Positions 1 through 13,124 of a stretch of DNA of 64,000 nucleotides are shown piece by piece. The DNA comes from Azolla caroliniana (taxonomy: Eukaryota > Polypodiophyta). The stretch is taken from positions 14,136,001 to 14,200,000 of the forward strand of contig JBHGNT010000007.1 of assembly GCA_043228905.1 (NCBI GenBank), given 5' to 3'. Numbering within the stretch: position 1 is the first letter of the stretch; each line of letters begins with the position of its first letter. The notes beneath the pieces were generated by a model. It did no database searches and was not told the origin of the DNA. It saw only the letters and a program-made list of their open reading frames with translations. The position numbers and the translations under genes were made by a program.

Positions 1-609
1 TGTATGTTCTCTATGCACATAACATTATGTATGAATGAATGTATGCTGGAAAAACATCATACATAAGTACATAAACAGTAGGTACTACTAACCTACATGT
101 ATGTATGTCATGTAGTAAATACATACACATGCATGGGATGGTAGTGAATGTACATATCATCATCATGTGACCACATCATAGTAATCATTAAGGTGGGGAG
201 GGGCTAATAAAACTCTTAAAAGCAAGAGTGTTTTAGGATAAGCTGACACATGCATCTGTATATGCATGTATGTATATATATTAATTAAGAGCAAGCATTA
301 AATACATGTTGAGGCATACATTATAACAATCAAATGTTAAATATGTAAAAGGAGAGCTTTGTATGTATATTGAATGCTGTATACCAATAATTGCAGGTAA
401 AACCAACAACCAGCAGTGAGAGATTGATCTTCTCAATGCACACACACACACAGAGAAATGTGATCTTTGCACTCAATACATATGCATTGAAATCTGAGCC
501 TTGTTTTGTAATGTTTTTGAGAGAGTTTTGTGTGTGGGAACACATTAAAAACACTCTCTCATCCGTGCATCTTTCTGCAACACCCAAAAACAAAACAGAG
601 CATTAAATG

Positions 610-633
610 CTCTCTCTCTCTCTCTCTCTCTCT
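610..633. repeat. (CT)12 microsatellite
   Basis: Twelve uninterrupted CT dinucleotides, followed by CTGT-type variants. Pyrimidine runs like this are common in plant 5' leaders and promoters, but no gene is attached here. Confidence 0.9.
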
Positions 634-1514
634 GTCTGTCTACCAACAGGACACTCTCTTCCTTTTCCAACACTTCTCACTCACTCTTTTTTACTTTCCT
701 TCTTCTAGAAACTAGACACAACCCCACCCCAAGTGAAGGAAGAAGGCCTTATTATGTAACAAGAAGAAGTTTTCATTTTAGTCATTTGCTTTTTTCATGA
801 GGCCTTTTCGTATGGTCGGTCACTTTGGTTCACTCAACCGAATCAACAAACAAAGCGCTTACACTTCTGTCTCCTCCGCCCGACCTTCCAAGGATTCGAA
901 AAAGAAAGAAAGAAAGAAACCACGGAAGAGGGAAAACCACAAGGCCCCTCACCCCGAGATGATCCGATGGCAAAGGGACGACAGAAACCACAATGGTTCT
1001 CGCCTTTACTTTCTTCTTCCTTTTCCTCAACTTTCTCCAGATTGTATAGAATATAGATAAAGACGCTCTCATGCGGTGGGGAGGGGGACAATAAAACAAG
1101 AGTTCGTTTGCTTGGCCACGAAACAAAGGATCCAAATTCTCGGCTTTTCTTGTCGCTTGCTTTCTAGGCCTAATGTGTTTGGGAAACCTTTCCTTTGCTA
1201 ATAGTTAGAGCTTCCTTTTCATTTATGGGAATAAAAACTATACACATATACTTCCATCGGGTTCTATTCCCTTTATAAATATTTTCAACCAACAAGCTCA
1301 ACGACTCAATGAGTGTTATGGTGAATGAGGGAACCTTTTTCCACAACACTATTTAGGGTCAATATGGGCAAGTAACCACATGTCAAAGACTTGAAATCCC
1401 CCCATCATAAGCAACCATCATGACTTTAAACTCGAGACGTAGAGGCCCACCACTCTGCCATTTAAAGCCACCCCCTTCTATCTTCAAACCTCAATACTAG
1501 AAATATTTCAGAGA

Positions 1515-1712
1515 TATCCTTCCAAGCTCATCAATTTTGAACAAAGACTGAATTTTGCATAATCTCTTTTAGCAATTTGGATCATTTTGTCTACATATCC
1601 TTTAGTTCCCATATATCCTTCCAAACCAATCGATCATGATAAATGAGTGAATTTTGCATAATCTTTTAACAAGTTGAGTCATTTTGTCTACATATCCTAA
1701 ACTTTAAGCCTA
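1515..1712. repeat. Diverged tandem duplication, about 99-bp unit
   Basis: Two head-to-tail copies starting at 1515 and 1614. Both open with TATCCTTCCAA and share the blocks TGAATTTTGCATAATCT and TCATTTTGTCTACATATCCT in the same order. The copies differ by many substitutions and small gaps, so the duplication is old. No coding content seen. Confidence 0.75.
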
Positions 1713-4700
1713 ATAAACATAACTAAAAGTATTTGGGTCGTATTAGTGAGTGTCAAGGAGCATGAGAGTGCTCGATGTACAACCGTGACTTGGCAAAATA
1801 TTCTCAAATATATATGTCATGTTTTTCTTTAAAGAATTCAACGTCATTACTTGATTATAAAATGGTACTTCAAAATTTGATGAAACGTCTTATGCATAAC
1901 AAGTGTATATTAGATGAAAGGAACTTAAGCTCAAACCATCCTAACAAGTTCTATTGGCATGATAAAGGGTCTTATTATGCACACCCCTATTTATGACATG
2001 TATGACCAATGAGTTAGAATCTTTAGACATAACAAATCATTATAAATACTCCATACTAAACATTGAACTCAAGGATCAATACTAGACAACATGATGCAAT
2101 ACAAGCTATATCACCCTTTACACAATAATTCTAAGGTTACATGAAAATAACTCCAAAACTTAGTGGAGGGTTAAAGTTGTGTGCCAGTAGCCGTCCAGAA
2201 ACTCAAGGTGGAATATGTGTGCTAGTAGCCTATAGAGTAATAGATTGTTTACGCACTTGTTGCTTCCATGTAAGGGGCATATTACATCGAGAATGTGAAG
2301 TCCAAAGAGACCATACATTCTTCAAAGTCAAAGGAGATTGTCACTTAGAACAAGGATAAGTAAAGCTTTAGGATTGTGGTACTCTTAACGTACAATCTCA
2401 AACACACAAGGAACTTTAGATGGATCCTTCCAACAAACGTAATGTCTTAACAAACATGATGATGCAATGGTGAAGTTCATGCTTTGAAACCTTAGATTAT
2501 CAAGTTAAGGTCTCAACCAATGCATCCATTATAAAAAACATGACTGTCTTGTTTTGCAATCATGCAGTCTCTACTCCTAAACTATGGCCATGCCATCATG
2601 CACACATATAGTTGGTACTAAAAAATGTTTCCTGAAAATGTAATGACTTTCCAAAAATCATTGCCAGTTATTGAGTGAACTTGGTTGCACAAATTCACAT
2701 CCAAGCCTTGGGACAAGTTGTTTCTGAACCATGCACCATGAAATCAACGTCAAGTACGAGATAAACATTAACTCACAAATTTCACTTCTACCCCTCGTAC
2801 CAAATTTCTCCCAAAACATCACTTTCCACGATGCAAGGATTGAAAATGATATAAAGGGCAGTGGTGGGGGAGACACAGCTAGTTTGTAGTCTTTTTTTGT
2901 CAACAACTTCAATATCAAGCTTCAACATCCATCAACATGATTCTATTCAAACACTTTCCGACATCCATTTTCACCCCTCTATTGAAAACTACATATGGCT
3001 TCATGCCCTATTGTTACATTTGTTCCATTTTTTGACATAAATTACTTGTCGCAATGGAATCTTGGGTCTATCTAGTGTATCAATGATGTTTTGCAAAAAT
3101 ATTCGACAAAAATACCAATATATATATGGTGTTTATCTTGTCTTTTATTTCTGAATAATATTCAAAGCCAAGAATGTCTTGATCAAAACGACGGTATGTC
3201 CAAATGCAAAATAATACAAAAGCCAACATAAAAGGTTGTACTGTTGTGAACCAAGAGTCTTATGTGATATTCACTCCATTTTTTATGACACTAAAAGCAT
3301 ATTGATCCAAGAATGTTGCAGTTTATAGTCACATTATAAAATACCAGTATGTAAAATATAAAAGCTTTATTTCCGAAATACAACAAATAATGGTCTCTAG
3401 AAGGTATGTTTTTCGTAAAATATACCTAGTCGTATAATGGTGAAGCCTCCCAAGACTAGTTGCAGCTTTGATTTAGACCTTAAGGTATGATATGTATTAT
3501 TTTGATATGGAACAATGGAGCAAGTTTTGGGCATCCAAAATCAAATCATTGTGTCTTCTCCATGTTGCATTTTGGCCAAAGCAACCAAGAATATAGCCCC
3601 TAAATGCAACACACATTTTCAAGGGTTTACATACGAAACATGGAATTATACTAGTTTGAATGTATCTATAAGCCACACATTGGAGATCAAGGCATAGACA
3701 TATATGATATGTGATTGTATCTCGTACCATCATCCTGCATTCTTAGAATTCATTCTATATATAAAGTCCTCTAGATTTTGACATCATTATAATGATTAAA
3801 CAATGCTTATACCTTGGCTTTTTTCATCCTTCCCCCAAAGGACCTTACATGACAACTTTTGATACTCAACATGTTGGTTATAATTTACTGTATGAATTCA
3901 TTGTAGCCTTTGGGCATCTTTCCAATAATACTAAGGTGAATCTTTATTTTTATTTCTTTTAAGTAAATAAATTGCATAGCTATTTGTTTTTAATACATTG
4001 TCTACCAAAAGGTCCCAGCACCACAAAAATTATCCAACGATTGTTTAAGTGTACATACAATGAATAATTCCTTAGTCCTTGACTCCCTTTCTCTTTTTGA
4101 TACAATTAAAAGGTACATATGTATCTCTAAACATAATGAGAAGCTAGAGGCAAAAGAATTATTTTACTTCCAAAATGAATGGCATATCTTAATCATACAA
4201 TTCATCTTCTCTGCTCAAAATGCACATTGTTTGATATTGGAGATCAAAAAAATATTTAATTGGTAAGATTGCCTATTAAATGTATGGATGACCCAGATCT
4301 TTCATGGAGTGTCTCCTATTCTATGCAGGTAATAAAAGTTCAAATTTGCATTAGCCCAAGAGAAACAAAAGTTTTACTTGGATGCACACACACAAACAAA
4401 AGTAAATCAGATTAATCTTTTATCTCTTCAATCTCTATAAGGATAAAAGCTCTCGTTCAACTTTAATTGAAGAAACCTTTATGTCACTAGGCATATACAG
4501 CAGTTTAACTAAATATTATTGTATGTTCACCATGCAAATTATTTCCAACAAAACTATGTACCAAACAAAATTCTCACTTCAACAGATGATTACTAGTAAA
4601 CAAAAATATACAGTTTGCATACAGCTACAGCCGCCATTGATGTATGTTGCAATGATGAGTTTTATTCCTTGTACTTCTTTACCTGGATTTGTTTCCAGCA

Positions 4701-5110
4701 TGGTCTGACAGGAGGTTACAACATATCTTTTCCTTATGAACTACTTACACAATACAAAAGATTAAATTATCAATCGGAATAAAAGTGCCCCGCACTCATC
4801 AGTCCATGGATGGATTACTGTAAATGGTTCTAGAGACTATCATTAATCCAAACGGATAAAATTTCAGAACCAGATATTGTTTCCGCCATTTATAACTCAG
4901 CTTAGCATATTTTCTATCGTAATCACGAAACAGCCAGCATTCACAAAATATCAAATGTAGCTCAGCTATAAGCTACAAACATTGAAATTAAAAAGACAAA
5001 TGAATTTCAGATTAACAGATCAGGCATTTAATTGTGCGGAACTGAAAAAACACCCTTTGCAATGCAATTATGGTTTAAGGGCTCGATTGGCTCATAAAGC
5101 TTAATGCGCT

Positions 5111-8100
5111 TTACCGCCCTTCTAAATTAGCATAATGCATGTCCCGTGCTTTCTGTCCCCTTGTCCCTTCTTCATATTCTACTCTCTTTTTACGAGCTCT
5201 CTTCTTAGTCGGCAAACGTGGTTCAATGAGACCTTGTTTCTGTAGGCTGTTATATCTCTCCTTGACTAAAGTATAGCATCCCTGAGGTAATGTTCACATA
5301 TTAGTTAGACATAGAATGATCAATTTTTCTTTTGTATAAAAAAAAAACTATACATATATACTCTGACCTTCAATTTGCGCAATGATCCTGTAACTTCATC
5401 GGTTAGGAGTACCTGTAAAGGTTCTGGCTGATACCTGTAACAAACAGAAAATAAGTATTAGAATAATCTCCTAGAGAAGCAAGCAATCTACATTGAAAAG
5501 TAATATACACAGCCTTAAAAATAGATCAAACTAATCTACTTTAGTAGAAAACTTTCATTTTTCATATGGTAAGGAAATGTGATTTTATAGTTCTCATCTA
5601 TATTTATAGCTGATTGCTAATTCCTGTCTCGTAAAACATTGTGTGACAAGAACCTTGGACCGAGACGATAGTTACAGATAACCCAGGAATGTGGAATATA
5701 TGTTAAATAACAAGATCAGCTACCTGCATAGCAATTGATTTCTTCATAGCAAGAATAAATTTTTAAATTTCTTGATTCTTCCACACCTATTTTTTCCTAG
5801 TTGTGGGGGTAAATTAGCATGTTTCTCCTGCTTTGAAATTGTTCGTCGTAGCCACTCCCTGTGTTGCACCTGTTGATCATGTGCAATGGACTTCTCTATG
5901 TCATCCAACCTGTTCACATGTCAGATTTACCAAGCATAAAAAAAAAAGAGATAATAGACTTCCTCCTAAATAAACACAAAAAGAAAAATTTACATGAGCA
6001 TGCAATAGATTCCTATTGAACATCAAACAATAAGATCTACATAAGTAAGAAGATATTACGGATTTACCGAGCTAAATCTTTCTGAACTCTAGCTCGCTTC
6101 ATGCTTTCCTCCTCCACTCTCAGCTTCTCTTTTCTTCGTTTTTTCCTATTCAGGTCAGCCCTCGTGAGCTTCTTTATTTTGATTGGCCTAGAAAACATTA
6201 ATCCAAAAAATTAGTGCGTCAAGTTACATCACTGAATAGCATGGTAGAATATCAGCACAAGTGTTACCTTGAGATTTCGTTATACTCTTCTCCACAGCTT
6301 ACATCTTCTGCACCTTCATCTCCCACTTCTAAGAAGTACATCTGCAAGTAATTAACAAGAAGCAACTTAAAATAATCTTAAAATGAATGGAGGAACTGAC
6401 TCTTGATACCATCAATGATCACATGTCAGGACCAATGATTGTAACATGGCAAATTTTGTGCCCTCACAAATTGGTGGAAGATAGCTTCTCACTCAAACAT
6501 TAAACTACTACTTAAAAGGAAATATCATACCCATTGTTTGGACATCAGTTCTCAGGAGGATCACAATTGCCACCCACATACACTCTGGCTCCATAACACA
6601 AGCACATATAGATGCCTTTTCATTTGCAGGATTCCGCAGAACATACAGAATGAAAAGAGGGGTGCATTCACCATCCTTAAATAGAAGGAATGCAAAACAG
6701 GTGAGGACTGCTAAACAATGGAAGTGGCGTGAGTATGAAGGTGGCATGATACTAGGATCTGTATCTATGGACTGATCTATATCACCTATTAATGTGCACG
6801 GATGCACCCATGGCATGCCCTTGAGAAGCCCTGCCCACTGACACTGATAGAAGAGCTGCAAGTTTGGCATACACTTGCAGAGGGCCTATGGCATGGCATG
6901 TCTACTATCAGGATTCGGCCCTCAATATACCAGCCACCACAGCCACGTCTGACCATATCCTCCTTGGTCAAACCCTGACAGCAGAAATGACCACATGGCA
7001 ACTGCAACAGCGCATCAACTAACCAGGAAACATGGACATTGAGCAGCTCATCTATTTAACATGCACACTTGACCACTTTTTCAGAGATGACGGGGCCGTG
7101 AGTTCCAGGACAAGCTCAATTCAATTCGACCTTCTTCAAAATTTACATCACCTTTCCATCAAGTTGCTTGATATACCAAGTGAAGGTGGATATATGGATA
7201 CATGTTTGTAAGGATGTGCATCTGCCATGTATATATAAATAGCGCCACTTTCCCTATCCCTGTGTTGATGCAAAGAATAATTTGTGGCTTAGGAGCCCCA
7301 GATGATGATGCAATAACAGATATTACCTCTTCAGATACATATATAGCCTCTATTAAGAATTTTTTATGTCCACTGCTCAGATAGACTGGTTCTACAGAGA
7401 TTTTTAGAGACAGGCATCGATATAGGTTCCTCTATTCACATGCCGCATTGTTAGTTTTAATCAAATGTCAAACACTTTTAGTCATAATGTACTACTTAGA
7501 ATAGCCACATAAAGTATTTGGAATTCTGGTTTGAATTCAAATAAAAACCATCACTCACATCTTCCTCATCAACAATGGTCCCTGGCAGTGTTCGAGGAAT
7601 AGGTTTTGGCTCCAATTCTTTCTGATATATTTTCTGCATCTCTTGAGCAACAGCAAGCCCCAAAGCTTCCTAAATAAAATGTTGCATAAAGAACATTAAT
7701 ACCATTTCCTCCACATATTTAAGGTGTGCTCATGATTGCCAGATCATGAGATGATTTGAAATCTTACTTGATGATCCTCAAACCGGGGATTATACGAACA
7801 TCCTGGTGCATCCACTTCCACAGCTAGAATAGACTTCTTTCTCTTAAAATTTATATAAAAAAATAGGTTAAAATCTTCCAAAAGAAATCATATGATAGAG
7901 AAAATCACTAGTATTACATATATGTTTCTAATTGAAGTCAACAAAACCTATAAATGATTACAAATCGAAGGTTATCACCTTTTCATTCATGGTATTTTTT
8001 ATATTGACTTTATCTGGTCCACAAAGAAAAAGGAAATTATTAGACTTTCATGAAAAGCAGTGTGCACTTATTTACTCACAAATGATGTTAATACAATTAC

Positions 8101-10495
8101 CAAAGGATTCAAGCACAGTTAACATCACAAATATTGCCACATATGAGAACAAGTATCTGATATTGCCACATTAGACCAGATATTTAAACAAGAAAGGCAC
8201 CTTCAGAACCCCAGATGTCAAGGCTACATCGTACATTTTTCTTGTCAATCTGAGACATATTCCAAGCACAATAAGCAATTGGCACATCTTATTCTGCTTC
8301 TAGTAAAGTATATAAAGAACAACCACTTACCTTTGAATTATTAAATTGTTGCAAATTTGTTTTTATTGATTTCTCTTTCTTGAGCTTTTTTTTTGGTGCC
8401 ATTAGAGGTTGCACAAGAGATGCTCTCTGAAGAATGACATCAGAATGCAGAACTTTTTCCCGGTATTTTGCAGATTTCTTTGCAAGTGACAGATCTGGAA
8501 AATTTTTGCATCACAATGATTTAGCTAAAGTTTATACTTGCAAAAACTCTCATACAATTCGTAAGTTAAGACATCTAAGGCATGAACATAGTTAGAAACT
8601 AGAATTCAAACACATCAAAACAATTGTGACACACCTAAAGGAAAAGGAGAGAGCATTTGATTCACAACCAAGATAATCATTACCTTGCCCACATTGACCA
8701 CATATTCTAATCACCCAACCTTATTCACATTTACATTGACCATGTATTATAAACAGCAGTCTCATATATCAGAAGGAAACTTTGAAAATTATACCAATCA
8801 GAACTTTGGACTTATCCTAAGCTATCTGTTTGTGCTCCACACACATATCTGCTAACTACAGTCTACAACCAGTCACCTTGTTGATGTATTAACCTACAAA
8901 TATAAGGAGTGATTCACGAAAAAAATACAGAAATGAATAGAAAAGGTTGATGTAAACATCCCAGGGCAATACAGGAAAAGCACAGAATGTAATTAAAAAA
9001 AACATTTTTCTAGAAATTTTGCTTCACATTGTCCCATAAATTAGAGAGAGAGGAAATGTAGTAAGAAATTTCTTTTATTTTTTGGAAGTCCGCTTTGCAC
9101 TGTGTCAGTTTTTCTAAGTCTATATGCTCTCCAGAATATGCCAGTAAACATAGACTCTTGATACAGGAGCAATATCAACATTCAAGTGCCCAGCTTTAGA
9201 AAAGGGAGATTGACAACTTGATCATGCATAACAAGGATGCAAAAATAACACTTAAGAATAGTTAGACATGAAAATTGATCATATAACCAGTAGAATAAAA
9301 GCATTTGTAAAACAAATATTACGTTAAATGCCCTATTTACAAGCAAAATTGGAATTTGTTCCGGCAACCACAACATTATTGACCACTTTACTGTAATATT
9401 TACACCCTAGCCAAAATGCTGAATTTCTTTATATTTGATATTCTTGTGCCTACTAATATTTAGATCCAAACGTAGAATCTCTTGGGAATCTCCATTTAGT
9501 GCAATGTTTACACACTACCAAAACACAGAGTTTATTCATCTACAATACTATTGTGTCAACTAGCATTTATATGCAAATGTAGAATCTCTTTAGAACTTTC
9601 ATATCCAAATGTAGAATCTCTTTAGAACTTTCGTATACAAATGTAGAATCTCTTTGGAACTTTCATATGAAACCACAAGCTTGTTTCTACCAATATTTTA
9701 CACACTAGCCAAAACGCCAAGTTTATTCATCTATATTACTATTGTGCCTCCTAACATTTATATCCAAATGTAGAATCTCTTTGGAACATTCATATCCAAA
9801 CATAGAATCTTTTTAGAGTATTCATATCCAAATGTAGAATCTCTTTGGAACTTTCATATAAAACTGGAAGCTTGTTTCTACCAATATTTAAGCCCCAAAA
9901 GTGGAATATCTCTGAAACCCCCGAAATGACCATATTGCATTTCCCCGAGTCTCGCAATGTGTAAATAAAAATACCAAGAAGTTCAAAGATAATCAATTCA
10001 CAAATGGAAGAGAAAATAATAATTTACCTTTCTAACATACATTTAGCCCAAATTCTCTAAAAGCCAATAAGAATACCTATTTGAAACTTAACTTCTCACA
10101 GATAATCGCTGCAAAGAAGGTCGAAAAGAAATAATACTAGTAATAACCACCCTTACAATTTCACCTAATATTGTTGACATACATTTCGCCCTAACTCATG
10201 CACACGTCAATAAAATAGTACCTCCCTAAAAGAAGGTTCATAGAATTACTCCAAAAAAACGAAGATATATACGAGCAAGAAAGAAACGAAGAATAAGATA
10301 TAAAAAGGAGACAAAATACTAACCTGAAGATTTGTCGACAAAGAATAGGCTTTCGTCAGGAAGAGAGACAAGTGAACCACCGCTGCGTTCATCGCGATCT
10401 GTCTTCTGAGCAAAATCATCTTCTTCCTTCGTGCTGATGTTTGCACGCCATGCCTTCTTCCCCTTGCGAGACGTCTTGCTCTTCTTCTTCGCCAT
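5111..10495 (-). CDS. NOP53: NOP53 ribosome biogenesis factor, 9 exons
   Basis: Nucleolar protein of the NOP53 (GLTSCR2; Arabidopsis SMO4) family, needed for large-subunit pre-rRNA processing, where yeast Nop53 brings the exosome helicase Mtr4 to the pre-60S particle. Exons, read on the minus strand: 10324-10495, 8331-8494, 7768-7842, 7559-7669, 6268-6341, 6068-6187, 5787-5909, 5368-5434 and 5111-5281. All introns are GT-AG, phases agree, and the total of 1,077 nt gives 358 residues. Family landmarks: the basic start MAKKKSKTSRKGKKAWRANI, LFFVDKS near residue 52, LAVEVDAPGC near 118, ALAVAQEM-like GLAVAQEMQKIYQKELEPKP near 141, the lysine- and arginine-rich segment after residue 200, LPPQLGKNRYQPEPLQVLLT near 271, and TGSLRKLKG before the last exon. 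The start ATG lies at 10493-10495 and the stop TAA at 5111-5113. It appears intact. Exon borders were set by eye. Confidence 0.93.
9395..9885. repeat. Two-level tandem repeat inside NOP53 intron 1
   Basis: A short unit of about 32 bp built on CCAAATGTAGAATCTCTTT is repeated three times near 9573-9665 and three times near 9761-9865. These arrays sit in a longer unit of about 191 bp that starts with TTTATTCATCTA at 9530 and again at 9721, with a third, more diverged copy before 9530. It lies wholly within intron 1 (8495-10323) and accounts for part of that intron's 1.8 kb length. Confidence 0.8.
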
Positions 10496-10574
10496 AGCTC
10501 ACAGAACAGCAGACACCAGAAACACAAGAGTCAGAGAGAGAGAGAAAGAGGGGCAAAAAAATTATTCTCTTCCC

Positions 10575-10590
10575 CTGTATATACTATGTA
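10575..10590 (-). promoter_or_regulatory. Candidate TATA box of NOP53
   Basis: On the minus strand the sequence reads AGTATATAC here, about 83 bp upstream of the NOP53 ATG, which would place the transcription start near 10550 with a leader of about 50 nt. A GA-rich segment lies in that leader. This rests on position and base pattern only. Confidence 0.3.
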
Positions 10591-10675
10591 CTAATACTCC
10601 AAACATACCCCTCGGATTTTCTTTATTTCACCTGGATGCCCCTATTGCGTGCTGAGGAAACAATGGAGAAGAAAA

Positions 10676-10695
10676 GGGGGGGGGGGGGGGGGGGG
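10676..10695. repeat. G20 homopolymer
   Basis: Twenty consecutive G residues, 180 bp upstream of the NOP53 start codon. Runs of G this long are rare and unstable, so the length may be an assembly or polymerase artefact. Confidence 0.9.
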
Positions 10696-11442
10696 AGCAC
10701 TTCATAGCTCTCTTGTGCACAACATATTAATGCCCTTCAAATGCTTCTCCGATCTTCAATTTTGCTTCTTCTCCCACTCTAAGAATGCTTATAACTAAGA
10801 ACTGAGAATCGGTTTCAGTTTGGAGATTGTCTAGTGGGGGCAACAAAGTAAGCTCAAATGATGATGCGACATGACATCATTGGTCATCAATCAGTTGATG
10901 TTGAACCAACGCATCCAAGCTTACTCAGCCGCTCAGTGTCGAGCATGAACCCCAACACTTACGTGTTGTTGTAGTGGAGCTAAACATTAAAGAAATGTTT
11001 AAAGTTTTTTGTTATGTTTGGGGAAGACAATTTCGAGATGCCCCTTTTGCTTTAGGGGCTTTCTTTAACATTCATTCATTGCAGAATAAATGAGGTTGAT
11101 AACTCCAACTTCTTTGTTGAGCCCCTAATAGAAATCCTACATACTCATGTAGCATAATAAGATCACAGAATTCAAGAAATTTTTGCTCGATGGATTCTTG
11201 TTCTAGTTATTCGAAATGAGCCTCAAATTGGAAACTTGTGCCTATTAGGCAAATAGTCATCAGCTGCAAGAAATGTGATAATAATGATGGTTTCTTGTTT
11301 GGGCTATACAATCTTGGATGGAAATATTTGAAAACCATGAGAACCATTAGTCAAAAAATCTTGCTAGTTGTATGATGGGTGTGTGCACAACCTAAAGGTC
11401 ATAGAGTGTATAATATGGAGTAGTACAATGGGTGTAAAATAG
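10696..11442. other. Intergenic spacer between NOP53 and element A1
   Basis: No open frame, RNA gene or repeat recognised. It marks the boundary between the genic flank and the retrotransposon nest that fills the rest of the window. Confidence 0.5.
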
Positions 11443-11907
11443 TGTTGAGCGAACAAGCTCAACTGGATCCGGATCGGCTAAATAAGCCAGAGTTGAACCG
11501 GAGTCTAGAACGAAGAACTAGATCGGTATCCGGAACCAAGAGCCATGTCGGAGAGTTGGATCATAACCCGGATCGGATTGTAACCGGTAGGCCGTTGGAG
11601 GCCTACGACTCTACCCTAGTACATAGGCATATTTTTGGGAGTCAATGTCTCATGCTATGTATGAGCATTGAAGTACTTGTCAGTATTTCTGTCCTTTATA
11701 GACTTGTATAAAAGTGCTCATTGAGCACATTATATGCACAGAGGTCTTTGAGTATTTTTGAATTTGAGTTTATGTTGTTCTACTCTCTTTGTCTCTCCCG
11801 CATACTCTCTGTGTGTGCTCAAGTTTTCCATTAAACATTCGTCTGTTTTCTATTGCTATACGGTAGAGCCGGTTGTGTTTGTTAGCTTCCGCACGCTAAT
11901 ATTTACA
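11443..11907 (+). repeat. 5' LTR of copia element A1
   Basis: Starts TGTTGAGC and ends TTTACA, 465 bp. It is related to the LTR of A3 (46578-46994), the truncated 3' LTR at 23051 and the minus LTR of A2 (44231-44871). A TATA box (TGTATAAAAG) lies at 11705-11714. A copia-type primer binding site follows at once. Confidence 0.88.
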
Positions 11908-11919
11908 TGGTATCAAAGC
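11908..11919 (+). other. Primer binding site of A1 (initiator Met tRNA)
   Basis: TGGTATCAAAGC directly follows the LTR. It is one base from TGGTATCAGAGC, the plant initiator-methionine tRNA complement used by most copia elements. The mismatch is a G-to-A transition. Confidence 0.8.
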
Positions 11920-12012
11920 ACAAGGGTTGAAAATCCTCTACTGCCGACAAGAAACTTGAGAAGACTAGAGGAAACCTAACTTTCGGTAAGAACAAACCGA
12001 AAAGAAAAGAAA

Positions 12013-12120
12013 TGGACAAAGGGATGGCAAGCTCGCTTCCGGTTGAGAAGCTCGATAGGAACAACTATGCATCTTGGTCATACAAGATGCACTAGCACCT
12101 ACGTGGACATGGGTACTAGA
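12013..12120 (+). pseudogene. Start of A1 gag, interrupted by G1
   Basis: The ATG at 12013 opens a gag matching those of A3 and B1 (EKLDRNNYASWSYKMH). Two in-frame TAG codons follow within 35 residues, where relatives read Gln and Trp. The frame is broken at the CTAGA target site (12116-12120) by G1 and resumes at 18393 after the second CTAGA. Confidence 0.8.
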
Positions 12121-12585
12121 TGTTACGGGCATGACCATATAATATCCCGTGGTGAGAATTTATCGTAGTATTCTATACATGTGGATAAGTGTGAGGGTTA
12201 AACGAGAGTGTAAAGAAGGGGAGGATTACTTTTAATCCTCGAGATTGAGACAACCCATTAGGCCAAGTGTGAACTTGCTTGGGGGCCTTGGGTATCGCTA
12301 TAAATAAGAGGCCTCGCTACCCTCATTTCATCATCTTTTGACTACGTCGAGACTCTGTTCTTGTGGTGGGTCAACTCTTGTAGCAAGCGCGCTAGCACCA
12401 GGTACGACTCGATGCCACGGCGGTGGTATGGGACGCCAATCAAGGCTCGAGTCCGTCTCGATCCCTTCACTCGGGGGTGGTTGGGTGGATCGACACCCTT
12501 CTTTCTCTCTCTCCTTTCTATCTATCTATCTATCTATCATTCTTTTATCCTAATCATATGCTTACATTAGGGCATATCTCTAATA
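12121..12585 (+). repeat. 5' LTR of G1
   Basis: Begins TGTTACGGG and ends CTCTAATA, 465 bp. A TATA box (CTATAAATA) lies at 12298-12306. A short TCTA/CTAT simple repeat lies near 12518-12540 and is longer than in the 3' LTR. Confidence 0.92.
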
Positions 12586-12587
12586 GT

Positions 12588-12599
12588 TGGTATCAGAGC
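12588..12599 (+). other. Primer binding site of G1 (initiator Met tRNA)
   Basis: TGGTATCAGAGC, two bases after the LTR end: a perfect complement of the 3' end of plant initiator-methionine tRNA. Confidence 0.9.
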
Positions 12600-12845
12600 T
12601 CATGTTCTAATGTTTCTTTTGTTGTCTTTTGTCTTCATGATTGATGGTGATCAATTGATGTGCGGTCGGCCTTGATCCAAACAACGATCAACAAAGGAAC
12701 TTTAGTAATCTTTCTTGTTTTTTCTTTTCTATTTTTTCTTCTCCCTTCTAATCATGTATATGGTCCTATGTAATTTTGTTTTCATTAATTCAATGATGTT
12801 GAAGTGGTAATTAATTGGTTATATAAAACGTTTACATATGTGCAC

Positions 12846-13090
12846 GAGGTCAATACCTCATTTGACATATATTTAATATGTGATTGTTGTCGTATGCGTA
12901 CGAGGTTAATACCTCAATTATGTATTATGTTCACAAACACATGTTACATTTGCGTATGAGGTCATTACCTTGATTTGTATGTAAATGATATGCGTTTGGT
13001 GTTGTATGCATATGAGGTCAATACCTCAATTCTGTATTACAATTAACCCTTATTTTTAGATGTTTTGTGTGCGTAGAGGGTATATGCCTC
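12846..13090 (+). repeat. 56-bp periodic hairpin repeat in the G1 leader
   Basis: The motif GAGGTCAATACCTC or a close variant starts at 12846, 12902, 12958, 13014 and 13076, so the spacing is exactly 56, 56 and 56 bp, then 62. Each copy can fold into a 5-bp stem (GAGGT with ACCTC) around a 4-base loop. The array lies in the untranslated leader between the primer site and gag. Confidence 0.85.
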
Positions 13091-13124
13091 ACTTACGTAT
13101 CTCGATTGCATCATTTTTGGCTCG

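Larger units (their letters stand above)
1..5110. other. Gene-poor flank, no gene recognised
   Basis: AT-rich sequence with short ATGT-type simple repeats near the start, a CT run and one diverged tandem duplication (both listed separately). The open frames here are short, lack recognisable domains and do not resemble plant proteins I know. The last 150 or so bases next to 5110 are probably the 3' UTR of the minus-strand NOP53 gene, but no polyadenylation site can be fixed by eye. The stretch at 600-1140 (CT run followed by pyrimidine-rich DNA) could be a promoter or 5' leader of something, but no coding region follows. Confidence 0.5.

Noticed and set aside
797-1060. 87-codon plus-strand frame after pyrimidine-rich DNA
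   Set aside because: Lys- and Arg-rich low-complexity product with no recognisable family. No exon partner seen.
6508-6870. 120-codon frame on the minus strand
   Set aside because: Lies in NOP53 intron 4, with no domain and no match to the gene model.
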